A stretch of 21,848 nt of DNA from an uncultured Muribaculaceae bacterium (GCA_910584735.1 CAJUBM010000043.1:1-21848), one strand, 5' to 3'. Positions 8,147 to 16,282 are shown, counted from the first letter of the stretch. A program made the numbers and translations. Notes: generated from the sequence alone by a model not told the origin.

Positions 8147-8651
8147 GATAATAAATGTTGTAAGATATAAAGATTTGTTGTAAGTCAAGATATTCAGCAG
8201 GTCCGGGTTTGGGCAGCAACCGACCCGGGGTAAAAACATTCTAAATCAGTTCACCAACACTTGATACGCAGTAGGATACATATCGGTGTCAGCAGGTAGA
8301 CAACTGTTCAAATTTATTTCGACCAGCGTTAGATTTAGGTAGATATAGGATTATAACTCCAATTTTGGCGCAAAATTAAATAAAAATTTACTATCTACCC
8401 CCCCATTTGTTAATCTTCGTTAAAACGAATCAATTCCTCATCTTTTTTCACCTTCGTGGCGCCGGATGGTAGTGGCGCCGGACCTCCGGGACGGCAGGCC
8501 ACCCGGATAGGCGGAGCTGGAACAAGTAGACATATACTTTAAATAGAATAATTGACGGGGGAGATATAACGGCTGTGCCTCGCCGGGTGGCCTGCCGTCC
8601 CGGAGGTCCGGCGCCACTACCATCCGGCATCAATAATAGTTACCCTTATTA
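8147..8651. other. 505-nt intergenic region with palindromic repeat and AT-rich leader
   Basis: No gene supported; the two short minus-strand frames over 8438-8633 simply translate the palindromic repeat. From right to left it holds: a weak AT-only hairpin at 8632-8653 overlapping the stop of the DUF6056-like gene, the palindrome 8461-8628, a run of seven C (8398-8404), an AT-rich stretch with a perfect inverted repeat aattttg-gcg-caaaatt (8361-8377), and two minus-strand matches to TAnnTTTG (8371-8378 and 8309-8316), neither with a convincing -33 partner. One of these probably belongs to the promoter of the 4190-8146 gene, giving a 5' leader of about 155-220 nt. Confidence 0.7.
8461..8628. 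repeat. Long palindromic repeat, copy 2
   Basis: Arms 8461-8506 and 8583-8628 are perfect 46-bp reverse complements and continue imperfectly inward (ggcggagc against ggcacagcc); the centre is AT-rich. A 34-bp core in each arm is identical to that of the element at 6-174, and the inner flank (gcggagc followed by aacaag-like sequence) is also related. Outside the core the two copies differ, but in both arms at once (for example aga becomes cgg on each side), so pairing is preserved. It lies 23 nt past the stop codon of the DUF6056-like gene. A partial extra copy of the core start (gtggcgccgga) lies just outside the left arm at 8456-8466. Confidence 0.92.
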
Positions 8652-10172
8652 TTACAGCCCCCCTCTCTCAGAGAAGAAGAGCGGACAAGGGAAGAGATGG
8701 TACATCATACGCCCCGAGTGAGCCGGGAACGGGACGCACATCCAACGGGTGCCGTCCGGCGCCATCCAGCTACCGCCGTCTCCCTCATTCGAAATCCATG
8801 CCTCAGGGGCGTAAGAGGGTTCCTGTCGGGGAGTGACAACCGAGCCGTCAGGAAGACGGAGAGGCTCGGAAAGCGCGTCAAAATCAACCTCAGACGCCTC
8901 CGGGGGAAGCACCACGAGCCTCTCGCGCCCGTAAAAACGGGCTATCTCGTGCAGGTAATAGTCATCGGCAGGCTCTATGGAACGCAGACGCCCCAAGGTG
9001 TACCACGGTTGGGAGTGTTCGTCGGGCAACTCGAGGTACACAACCCCGTCAGGCGAAGAGGCAAGCTCGCTCACAAGACGGTCAAATGCACGTCCGGCAC
9101 GATACAGTCCGGGCAGAGGTGCCACACACACGGCAATCGCCAAAACAGCCGACAAGGACGACAACACCATGCCCCAGCGCCGCCCTATCGACACGCGAAT
9201 ATCCCCCGCCAACTGCAAGAACGCTATCAGGGCGAACGCCTGGGAGAACCAGCCGCTGCGCCCCATGGTCCCACCCATGGCGCAGAAAAACAGCGACCCT
9301 GCCGAAGCTACGGCAAAACATCCTCCTACACCCTTCATCAGCCGGAAGATATGCCTACGGCCGCCGGGGAAAAGAAGCATTACAATGAACACGGCGAACA
9401 CTATAAGTGTCAACGGCGCGGACACCAGCAAAATCTCCGCCGGTGTGCCGTCCGGGGGAGTGTATCCCCCTGAGAAAAAGCGGCCCCATATGCCCGGCGA
9501 TGTTATGGCTATCAAAGCCCCGGCCATAAAGAAAAGCAACGGTGTACGCAGGGGGCGCCCAAGGTCTTTCCATCCCGTGCGGTTCACAAGGAGCGACCAT
9601 ATTATCCCGGCAGCGAGCGGCATCCCGCATGCCTCATGCACGGCTCCGGCCATAATCCCCCAGAGACACAGCAGCCATAGCGGAAAGCGCACGGACGTCT
9701 GCAATGTCCACATGAATCCCAATGCGATGGCAGTGGCCAGAACATAGTTGAAATTCAAATCTACCGAAAACATCCAATCCCACCATGGGAACACAACCAT
9801 TATCACAGCCACCACGGCGCAGGCAACCGACTGCCGCCCGACACGCCTCCAGACGCCGCCCAACCTCAATACGAGGGCCAGCATCGCCCCCACGGCCACG
9901 CCGCAGAGAGTGCTTACCAGCCACTTGGGGAGGAAGCCGAGGAACAGACCGGCCAGGAAGTTGGCCGTACGACCGTTGACATGGAGCCAGTGGAACGGCA
10001 TCCAACGCCACGCCCTGTCCAGGGGCCATGCGCCATCACCTATCCCTGCGGCAGAGCGGAATGTAGACATATACCCCCAGTCGTCAACCGCATAGGGGTA
10101 CACCAGGTAGGCCGCCACCATAACAATGGTGACCGCAGCGACCAGATATGCCGAGAAATTCTTGGAAAGCAT
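8652..10172 (-). CDS. DUF6056-like polytopic membrane protein, possible GT-C-type glycosyltransferase
   Basis: About 506 residues. The first two thirds consist of multiple hydrophobic helices and the last 130 or so residues are soluble. Just after the first helix is YPYAVDDWGYM, with an Asp pair at 30-31 (counting from the 10172 start) in the extracytoplasmic loop where GT-C enzymes carry their catalytic acid. HVNGRTANFLAGL and GAVHEACGMP follow, in the pattern I associate with DUF6056 membrane proteins of polysaccharide loci. Family assignment is from memory of motifs and moderately sure; substrate unknown. The frame is open to an ATG at 10241, which would overlap the deacetylase by 32 nt and add an Arg/Ser-rich 23-residue leader; I prefer the ATG at 10172, right before the first hydrophobic segment. 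It is the last gene of the GT117-deacetylase-DUF6056 cluster, and the palindrome at 8461-8628 follows it. Confidence 0.72.
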   Translation of the reverse strand: MLSKNFSAYLVAAVTIVMVAAYLVYPYAVDDWGYMSTFRSAAGIGDGAWPLDRAWRWMPFHWLHVNGRTANFLAGLFLGFLPKWLVSTLCGVAVGAMLALVLRLGGVWRRVGRQSVACAVVAVIMVVFPWWDWMFSVDLNFNYVLATAIALGFMWTLQTSVRFPLWLLCLWGIMAGAVHEACGMPLAAGIIWSLLVNRTGWKDLGRPLRTPLLFFMAGALIAITSPGIWGRFFSGGYTPPDGTPAEILLVSAPLTLIVFAVFIVMLLFPGGRRHIFRLMKGVGGCFAVASAGSLFFCAMGGTMGRSGWFSQAFALIAFLQLAGDIRVSIGRRWGMVLSSLSAVLAIAVCVAPLPGLYRAGRAFDRLVSELASSPDGVVYLELPDEHSQPWYTLGRLRSIEPADDYYLHEIARFYGRERLVVLPPEASEVDFDALSEPLRLPDGSVVTPRQEPSYAPEAWISNEGDGGSWMAPDGTRWMCVPFPAHSGRMMYHLFPCPLFFSERGGL

Positions 10173-10209
10173 CTTCAGAGCCTGCAAAAAAATAGGCTTT
10201 TGGTTTTTG

Positions 10210-10827
10210 TCACATCGGTATCGGCTCGAACGCATAACCACGCGCCAACAGGAACTCTATTGCACGAGGCAGAGCCTCCCTCATGTTCTTCTCCGCCTTA
10301 AGGGAGTCATGGAACACTATTATCGAGCCGTTGCGGGCATAACGCCTTACGTTCTGGAACACCTGCTCGGCGTTCAGCCTCTTCGAATAGTCGCGCGTCA
10401 CAAGGTCGTAGAGTATGATATTGTAACGGTCCTTGATGGCGCGCGCCTGCTTCCAGCGTATCAGGCCGTGGGGAGGGCGGAACAGCGGGGAGTCAATCAG
10501 GTCGTTGGCCTCGGTTATGTCGTGCATATATCGGTAGGTCGACACCTTCCTCCCCTGCAGATGGTGCATCGTGTGGTTGCCGTAGGAGTGTCCGCGCCGC
10601 TTCACCTCCTCGAACAGCGCAGGATTGCGGGCCACATTGTCACCCACCATAAAGAAGGTGGCCTTTATGCCGTAGCGGTCCAGCAGGTCGAGCACCCAAG
10701 GGGTGACCTCGGGAATGGGGCCATCATCAAAAGTAAGGTAGACAACCTTGCGTCCCGCGCGCTTCAGACGCCATATCCCTTCCGGGAAAAGGAGGCGGTA
10801 AAGCAGAGGGGGCCGTTCTATAAGCAT
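10210..10827 (-). CDS. NodB-type polysaccharide deacetylase (carbohydrate esterase 4 family)
   Basis: A 205-residue metal-dependent deacetylase that removes acetyl groups from N- or O-acetylated glycans. All NodB motifs are visible: TFDDGP at 32-37 (D34 likely general base, D35 metal ligand), H85/H89 metal ligands in GNHTMHH, RPPHG at 117-121, D146 in TRDYS, and VFHD at 171-174 with H173 as likely catalytic acid. It is a minimal catalytic domain with no signal peptide or clear anchor, so its location is uncertain; it may act at the inner membrane on a lipid-linked glycan with its membrane neighbours. It starts 86 nt after the GT117 stop (the gap holds a 54-nt repeat) and ends 37 nt before the chosen start of the DUF6056-like gene, consistent with one operon. 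Confidence 0.93.
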   Translation of the reverse strand: MLIERPPLLYRLLFPEGIWRLKRAGRKVVYLTFDDGPIPEVTPWVLDLLDRYGIKATFFMVGDNVARNPALFEEVKRRGHSYGNHTMHHLQGRKVSTYRYMHDITEANDLIDSPLFRPPHGLIRWKQARAIKDRYNIILYDLVTRDYSKRLNAEQVFQNVRRYARNGSIIVFHDSLKAEKNMREALPRAIEFLLARGYAFEPIPM

Positions 10828-10854
10828 AATATTCAGAGGCTTTAAGGGGGGAGT

Positions 10855-10908
10855 AAGGTCTCTAAGGTCCTTAAGGACTTTAAAGACCTTAAAGACTTTA
10901 GAGACCTT
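10855..10908 (-). repeat. Six-unit 9-nt periodic repeat between GT117 and deacetylase genes
   Basis: Exactly 54 nt, six 9-nt units, consensus on the minus strand gtcTttAAa with variants. It begins 5 nt after the GT117 stop codon. The block is also an imperfect palindrome over its whole length, outer arms aaggtctct and agagacctt. Its first 20 nt in transcription direction, aaggtctctaaagtctttaa, are identical to the start of the block at 16226 after nadB. Function unknown. Confidence 0.88.
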
Positions 10909-10913
10909 ATAGG

Positions 10914-13900
10914 TTAGTTGGAGGGGAGATATGAATCAAGGTCGTTTATATCTATTCTCCGGGCAAAAAGCTCTTTCTGCAACTTATCCGTATCTCCGCC
11001 ATAATCCACATAATCCTGCAAGAGAATGTAGAGGTAGGTGGGCACATATCGGTCGGCAGCCGACAGCCCCGACACGCCCGAGGCGGGGAGCGTACGGCGC
11101 AACTCGTTGAAGTAAGGGAGATATGCCCCGTAACGAAGAATCTCGTCATGGAGAATCTTCATCCCCTTCTCTGCCAAGTCCTTCTTGCCGGTGGCATCGG
11201 CTAAATGGAGATATGTACGGGCTATCTGCTCGCCGATCTGTATGGAATATGGCGCTACCGAAGTAGGCAGTTTCTCGCCGATAAGGTTAAGTATGGTCTC
11301 CGACTTCTTATAACGGTCGGCGGCGAAAGCCTTGTCGGCCGCAGTTACAGCCGCTTCCCCTCCTAATGAATCGGCGGGATGGGTGGCATCGTAGCCTTCG
11401 AGATAGAGCGCACCTGCCAGGTCGGCCATAGCCGAGCGGTGGGTTGTGACCATGCGGCGCACCGTCTCGTCAAGATATATGTCGCCGTTCTTCACCTTGT
11501 CGAGACCTCCCCATCGGAATTTCTCGGTGACGTTGCGATACATCTTGTCGGTGGCGGTCCATGTGCGGTTGCCGGCCTCACCCGGTTCGGGATTACGCAG
11601 CGGCGTCACCTGGTAGGCAAGCCCCGTGTTGCGCATATAGGGGGACATCGACAGGTAATATTCCTCAGGCACGGTCATCGCGAAATATGCCGGACGGTTC
11701 CAGCCGTTGGCCACCTGGGTGTTTATCATGTCGAGGCTCAGAGCCTGGCTGAGGGTTACACCTCCCGAGGGATTCATCGGGTCGTTGAGCAGGTCGATCT
11801 GTATCGCCTCCTCGGCGGCGGGGAGTTCGTTCTTCCCTATAACGCCTGCTTTGGCAGCAGCCCGGGCGTTCGCAGGGATATACATTATCGGATAGCGCAT
11901 CACGCGCGAACCGTTGTAGACGGCCAACGGGCCATGATACAGATCGTCAAGCGATGTGGATGCCGACACACGCTCCAGGCTCATATTATCAGGGTCAAGG
12001 AACGAGTATTGCAGACGGTCGTAGGCATAATCCGATGGTTTCGCCATGACGGGGATGCCGGCAGCGCCGTCAGTGGCGACCGACATCTGGTGGGCATACC
12101 AGTCGGTGGTGAGATACAACAGGTTCACCACACGCACGTCCGTACGGAAGCCCTCCACCTCCTGGGCATACCACAGGGGGAAGGTATCGTTGTCGCCGTT
12201 GGTGAAGATTATGCCGTTCTGATCCACAGACGAAAGGTAGTTCATGCCGAAATCGCGGGTTGTATAGCGCCCCGAGCGGTCGTGGTCGTCCCAAGTCTGC
12301 GACACCATCTGCAACGGCACGAATACGCCGATAGCACATGCCACACAGGCCGTAGCCAAGGCCTTGGTGCGGTCGGCCGCCTCCTCTCCTGGGGCAATCT
12401 CGCCGGCTGATGCGGATGCTTCCTTCCCTTTCTTCTTTGCTAACGCCCACGACAGGAAAGCGTTGATGGCGGCAACGCCCATACCGAGCCATATGGCGAA
12501 GGCATAGAACGACCCGGCAAAAGCATAATCGCGCTCGCGGGGCTGCAGGGGGGGCTGGTTGAGGTAGAGCACGATGGCTATACCTGTCATGAAGAAGAAA
12601 AAGAAAATTACCCAGAACTGCTCTATGCCGCGTTTGGAATGGAACGCCTGCCATGTAAGGCCGAATATCCCCATGAGCAGCGGCAGCATGAAGAACACGT
12701 TGTGTCCCTTGTTTCCCTTGCCGTATTCATCGGGCAGCAGGCTCTGGTCGCCAAGACGCGGATTGTCAATGAAGGGTATGCCGGAAATCCAGTTGCCACG
12801 GTTGGCCTCACCCTGTCCGGCTATATCGTTCTGGCGCCCTGCGAAGTTCCACATGAAGTAGCGCCAGTACATATAGTTAAGCTGGTAGTTGAGGAAGTAG
12901 TTGAGGTTCTGCGCATATGTAGGGCGGGCCAAAGATGCCTCCTGGAGGGTGTTCCCCTCGGAATCAACCACCAACGGCACGTCTACCACGTCAAGGTCAT
13001 CCTCCGTGGCGCCAATCCATTCCATGTAGGCGCGGGGATGTGACGCGGCGGTGGAATACATTCGCGGGAAGAACATCTTGGGGGTCATCTCGTAGGAGGT
13101 TTCCTGACGGGCCACTACATAGTGGTCAGGCTCGCCGGGGGAACTCTTCACGACCTTGGTATAAATATCCTTGCCCGATTTTTTGCGATAGTTATATTCG
13201 CCTGCATCCGACAGTTCGCGCTGCACGGTAGAGGTAAATGTCTGTCCGTAGAAAAGCGGGGTCTCGCCGTACTGCTCTCGGCTGAGGTAGGACGAGAGGT
13301 CGAACACATTGTCAGGGGCGTTCTGATTCATCGGCGGGTTGGCCGACGAGCGGATAAGCAGCAGTGCATAGGAGGAGTAGCCTGCGAAGATAACCATGAT
13401 GCTGAGGGCTGCCACGGTGAGGATTCTTACCGGGAGCTTCTTGGCACACCACAGATATACGGCGAGAGCCGACAGAAGGATTACGGGAATCCAGAGCGAG
13501 CTGCCGATGAAGGGAATACCGCTGAGCAGCACGGCCAACAGGAACGACCAGCGTATGGCGCCTGCCGAGCGCTGCCTGTAGAGCGACCGCACACACCATA
13601 TGCTCACCGCTATGAACAGCAGCGCATAGACCAGCACACCGACGTTGTAAGGGAAAGCCAGGGTGTTCACGAAGAATATCTCGAAAGACCCGGCCATCTC
13701 GATGAATCCGGGTACCAGGCCGTAGAGAATCAGCCCCACGATGGCTGCCGCCGTAACCAGGGCCAGCAGCGAGCCGGTGGCAGTGGTGTTCTTGAACTTG
13801 CGGTAATAGATTACGAGCACTATGGCAGGGATGCACAGCAGATTGAGCAGGTGTACGGCGATAGACACACCTATAATATAGGCTATCAGCACAAGGTAGC

Positions 13901-14429
13901 GGTCGGAATGGGGCTGGTCGGCACGGTTCTCCCATTTGAGGATGAGCCAGAACACCAAGGCCGTACAGAACGATGAGAACGCATATACCTCGCCCTCAAC
14001 GGCCGAGAACCAGAACGTGTCGCTCCATGTATAGGCCAGCGCCCCGCACATACCCGAACCGAAGATTACGAGCATCTGGCGCAGGGACATCTCCGTGGCA
14101 TCATCGCGCACTATAAGGCGCTTCACCAGGTGGGTTATGGTCCAGAACAGCAACAGGATTGTAGCCGCCGAAAGCAGTGCCGACATGGAGTTCACCATCA
14201 GGGCGGCTTTCGACATATCGCCCCCGGCGAAGTTCACGAAGAAGCGGGCGGCCAGCATGAAGATGGGGTTGCCCGGCGGATGGCCCACTTCGAGTTTCGT
14301 ACCCTGTGCGATAAATTCCGGGCAGTCCCAGAAACTTGCGGTAGGCTCGACGGTGAGCAGGTAGGTGACTGCGGCCACCAGGAAGCAAAACCAGCCGAGG
14401 AGGTTGTTTATCAGGTTGTATCTTTTCAT
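10914..14429 (-). CDS. DUF2723 / glycosyltransferase family 117 membrane protein (TMEM260-like)
   Basis: 1171 residues, the usual large Bacteroidetes form. The DUF2723 hallmark is at the N-terminus: TVEPTASFWDCPEFIA (acidic residues D35 and E38) followed by KLEVGHPPGNP (H50). About ten hydrophobic helices follow, then a periplasmic-type loop, a second membrane block ending in the conserved QPRERDYAFAGSFYAFAIW (about 630-650), and from about residue 713 a long soluble C-terminal region starting with DDHDRSGRY and IIFTNGDNDTFPLWYAQEVE. The eukaryotic relative TMEM260 is an O-mannosyltransferase, so a lipid-linked sugar transfer role in the periplasm, perhaps protein O-glycosylation, is plausible but inferred. 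First gene of the cluster with the deacetylase and the DUF6056-like protein; a consensus promoter lies 93-124 nt upstream. Confidence 0.92.
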   Translation of the reverse strand: MKRYNLINNLLGWFCFLVAAVTYLLTVEPTASFWDCPEFIAQGTKLEVGHPPGNPIFMLAARFFVNFAGGDMSKAALMVNSMSALLSAATILLLFWTITHLVKRLIVRDDATEMSLRQMLVIFGSGMCGALAYTWSDTFWFSAVEGEVYAFSSFCTALVFWLILKWENRADQPHSDRYLVLIAYIIGVSIAVHLLNLLCIPAIVLVIYYRKFKNTTATGSLLALVTAAAIVGLILYGLVPGFIEMAGSFEIFFVNTLAFPYNVGVLVYALLFIAVSIWCVRSLYRQRSAGAIRWSFLLAVLLSGIPFIGSSLWIPVILLSALAVYLWCAKKLPVRILTVAALSIMVIFAGYSSYALLLIRSSANPPMNQNAPDNVFDLSSYLSREQYGETPLFYGQTFTSTVQRELSDAGEYNYRKKSGKDIYTKVVKSSPGEPDHYVVARQETSYEMTPKMFFPRMYSTAASHPRAYMEWIGATEDDLDVVDVPLVVDSEGNTLQEASLARPTYAQNLNYFLNYQLNYMYWRYFMWNFAGRQNDIAGQGEANRGNWISGIPFIDNPRLGDQSLLPDEYGKGNKGHNVFFMLPLLMGIFGLTWQAFHSKRGIEQFWVIFFFFFMTGIAIVLYLNQPPLQPRERDYAFAGSFYAFAIWLGMGVAAINAFLSWALAKKKGKEASASAGEIAPGEEAADRTKALATACVACAIGVFVPLQMVSQTWDDHDRSGRYTTRDFGMNYLSSVDQNGIIFTNGDNDTFPLWYAQEVEGFRTDVRVVNLLYLTTDWYAHQMSVATDGAAGIPVMAKPSDYAYDRLQYSFLDPDNMSLERVSASTSLDDLYHGPLAVYNGSRVMRYPIMYIPANARAAAKAGVIGKNELPAAEEAIQIDLLNDPMNPSGGVTLSQALSLDMINTQVANGWNRPAYFAMTVPEEYYLSMSPYMRNTGLAYQVTPLRNPEPGEAGNRTWTATDKMYRNVTEKFRWGGLDKVKNGDIYLDETVRRMVTTHRSAMADLAGALYLEGYDATHPADSLGGEAAVTAADKAFAADRYKKSETILNLIGEKLPTSVAPYSIQIGEQIARTYLHLADATGKKDLAEKGMKILHDEILRYGAYLPYFNELRRTLPASGVSGLSAADRYVPTYLYILLQDYVDYGGDTDKLQKELFARRIDINDLDSYLPSN

Positions 14430-14521
14430 TCTGCGATGATATACCGAAATAATCTGCGGTGATATGCAGGGTGATATGTAATCTTAGGGCGCGCCCGAGT
14501 GGCGCACTCTGTTTCAACTTG

Positions 14522-14553
14522 CAAAATTAACTTAACCCTCACTACCCCGCAAA
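14522..14553 (-). promoter_or_regulatory. Bacteroidetes-type promoter for the GT117 operon
   Basis: On the minus strand: TTTG (14553-14550), 20-nt spacer, TAATTTTG (14529-14522), matching the -33 TTTG and -7 TAnnTTTG consensus. Transcription should start near 14515, giving a leader of about 85 nt before the GT117 ATG. Confidence 0.78.
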
Positions 14554-14584
14554 TTTTTAGACAATTTTCACAGATAAGATTTTT

Positions 14585-14615
14585 TTTGCCGTTGCGCCAT
14601 AATGTATTAATTTTG
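14585..14615 (+). promoter_or_regulatory. Bacteroidetes-type promoter for the nadB operon
   Basis: TTTG at 14585-14588, a 19-nt spacer, and TAATTTTG at 14608-14615, matching the Bacteroidetes consensus in sequence and spacing. Start of transcription is expected near 14621, leaving a leader of about 28 nt, too short for a riboswitch. It lies back-to-back with the minus-strand promoter, the two -33 boxes only about 31 nt apart. Confidence 0.82.
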
Positions 14616-14649
14616 CAATCTCCCCTCCTCCCCTGTTTAACTCACTATT

Positions 14650-16218
14650 ATGACACGAGAATACGATTATCTGGTGATAGGCAGCGGCATCGCAGGCATG
14701 AGCTTCGCCCTCAAGGTGGCAGGCGCAGGTGCCCGCGTGGCGCTCGTGTGCAAGACAACCCTTGACGAGGCCAACACGGCCCTGGCACAGGGGGGCGTGG
14801 CCTCCGTGACCGATATGGAGGTTGACGACTTCGACAAACATATCCACGACACGATGGTGGCGGGCGACTGGCTTTCCGACCCCGAGGCGGTGAGGAAGGT
14901 GGTTACCGAGGCGCCCGCGCAGATCAGGCAGCTTATCGAATGGGGGGTTGACTTCGACAAAAAGGAGGATGGATCGTTCGACCTCCACCGCGAGGGGGGA
15001 CACTCCGAGTTCCGAATACTCCACCATGCCGACAACACGGGCTTCGAAATCCAGCAGAGCCTCATCAAGGCCGTACGCGCCCACAAGGACATAGATGTGT
15101 TCGAGAACCATTTCGCCATAGAGATAATCACACAGCACCACCTCGGCAAAATTGTGACCCGCCGCACCCCCGACATAACCTGCTACGGGGCATATATCCT
15201 TACACCCGAGGGGAGGGTGGACACCTTCCTGTCGCGTGTCACGCTGATGGCTACCGGAGGCGTTGGAGCCGTCTACCAGACCACAACCAACCCCTTGGTG
15301 GCCACGGGCGACGGCATTGCCATGGTCTACCGCGCCAAAGGCACGGTGAAAGATATGGAGTTCATACAGTTCCACCCAACGGCGCTATTCCACCCCGGCG
15401 ACCGCCCGTCGTTCCTCATCACCGAGGCCATGCGCGGCTACGGAGCGATGCTGCGCAACCTGGACGGCGAACGGTTCATGGGAAAATATGACGACCGCAT
15501 GGAACTTGCCCCGCGCGACGTCGTGGCCCGCGCCATCGACTCGGAGATGAAGCTCCACGGCGATGACCATGTGTTTCTTGATGTCACCCACAAAGACCCT
15601 GAAGAGACCCGCCGCCATTTCCCGAACATCTACCAAAAATGCCTGTCGTTAGGGATAGACATCACGAAAGACTATATCCCCGTGGCCCCGGCGGCACACT
15701 ACCTCTGCGGAGGCATCGCCGTCGACACAAACGGCGAATCAACCATAAAGCACCTCTATGCCGTGGGCGAATGTTCATGCACCGGCCTCCACGGAGGGAA
15801 CCGCCTGGCATCCAACTCACTGATAGAGGCAGTGGTATATGCCGATGCGGCAGCGCGTCACGCCCGCAGCGCCATCTCGCACATAGACCTGCGCACCGAT
15901 GTCCCACAATGGAACGATGAAGGGACAACCCACCCCGAGGAGATGGTGCTTATCACCCAGTCAATCCGCGAAGTGAACCAAATAATGGGAGCCTATGTTG
16001 GTATTGTGAGGTCGAACCTACGGCTGGACCGTGCCTGGAACCGCCTCGACATCCTTTATGAGGAGACCGAAAAGCTGTTCAAGTGCTCGAAAGCATCGCG
16101 CGAAATCTGCGAGCTACGCAACATCATAAACGTAGGCTACCTCATTATGCGCCAGGCCCGCGAGCGCCACGAGTCACGCGGACTCCACTTCTCGCTCGAC
16201 TACCCCAAAAGACCCTAA
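14650..16218 (+). CDS. nadB: L-aspartate oxidase
   Basis: FAD enzyme that oxidises L-aspartate to iminoaspartate, the first step of de novo NAD synthesis; in anaerobes fumarate is the usual electron acceptor. 522 residues, close to the E. coli length. The Rossmann FAD site YLVIGSGIAGMS is at 8-19, followed by NTALAQGGVAS. Active-site residues are in place: H242 in FHPTA, E259/R262 in TEAMRG, R289 in PRDVVARA, H350 in PAAHYLCGG and R385 in GGNRLASNS. The C-terminal helical domain is complete. nadA and nadC are not in the window, so the pathway must be completed elsewhere. First gene of the plus-strand run, with a consensus promoter directly upstream. Confidence 0.97.
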   Translation: MTREYDYLVIGSGIAGMSFALKVAGAGARVALVCKTTLDEANTALAQGGVASVTDMEVDDFDKHIHDTMVAGDWLSDPEAVRKVVTEAPAQIRQLIEWGVDFDKKEDGSFDLHREGGHSEFRILHHADNTGFEIQQSLIKAVRAHKDIDVFENHFAIEIITQHHLGKIVTRRTPDITCYGAYILTPEGRVDTFLSRVTLMATGGVGAVYQTTTNPLVATGDGIAMVYRAKGTVKDMEFIQFHPTALFHPGDRPSFLITEAMRGYGAMLRNLDGERFMGKYDDRMELAPRDVVARAIDSEMKLHGDDHVFLDVTHKDPEETRRHFPNIYQKCLSLGIDITKDYIPVAPAAHYLCGGIAVDTNGESTIKHLYAVGECSCTGLHGGNRLASNSLIEAVVYADAAARHARSAISHIDLRTDVPQWNDEGTTHPEEMVLITQSIREVNQIMGAYVGIVRSNLRLDRAWNRLDILYEETEKLFKCSKASREICELRNIINVGYLIMRQARERHESRGLHFSLDYPKRP

Positions 16219-16228
16219 ATTCCTTAAG

Positions 16229-16282
16229 GTCTCTAAAGTCTTTAAAGTCCCACCCGTCCTACAAGTCCTACCCGTCCCACCC
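16229..16282 (+). repeat. Six-unit 9-nt periodic repeat between nadB and slyD
   Basis: Six 9-nt units, all starting gtc (gtctctaaa, gtctttaaa, then C-rich variants such as gtcccaccc), 54 nt in all. With the aag before it, the match to the block at 10855-10908 starts 7 nt after the nadB stop and covers aaggtctctaaagtctttaa. A weaker two-unit relative (gtcctactc, gtcacactc at 17763-17780) lies just before polA. Confidence 0.88.

Noticed and set aside
8438..8633. Two 61-residue minus-strand frames over the second palindrome
   Set aside because: They translate the repeat arms (GPPGRQATR-like and its mirror), so they exist only because the palindrome happens to be open; no gene is supported.
11379..12410. 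343-residue plus-strand open frame opposite the GT117 gene
   Set aside because: Antisense to a conserved part of the DUF2723 protein; composition is that of a shadow frame.
12548..12554. Seven-G run inside the GT117 gene as a phase-variation tract
   Set aside because: It encodes part of the conserved QPPLQPRERDYA motif and is short; coding constraint explains it.
14616..14649. Riboswitch upstream of nadB
   Set aside because: The predicted leader is only about 28 nt, with no room for an aptamer. The meaB upstream gap (50 nt) likewise has no B12 element.
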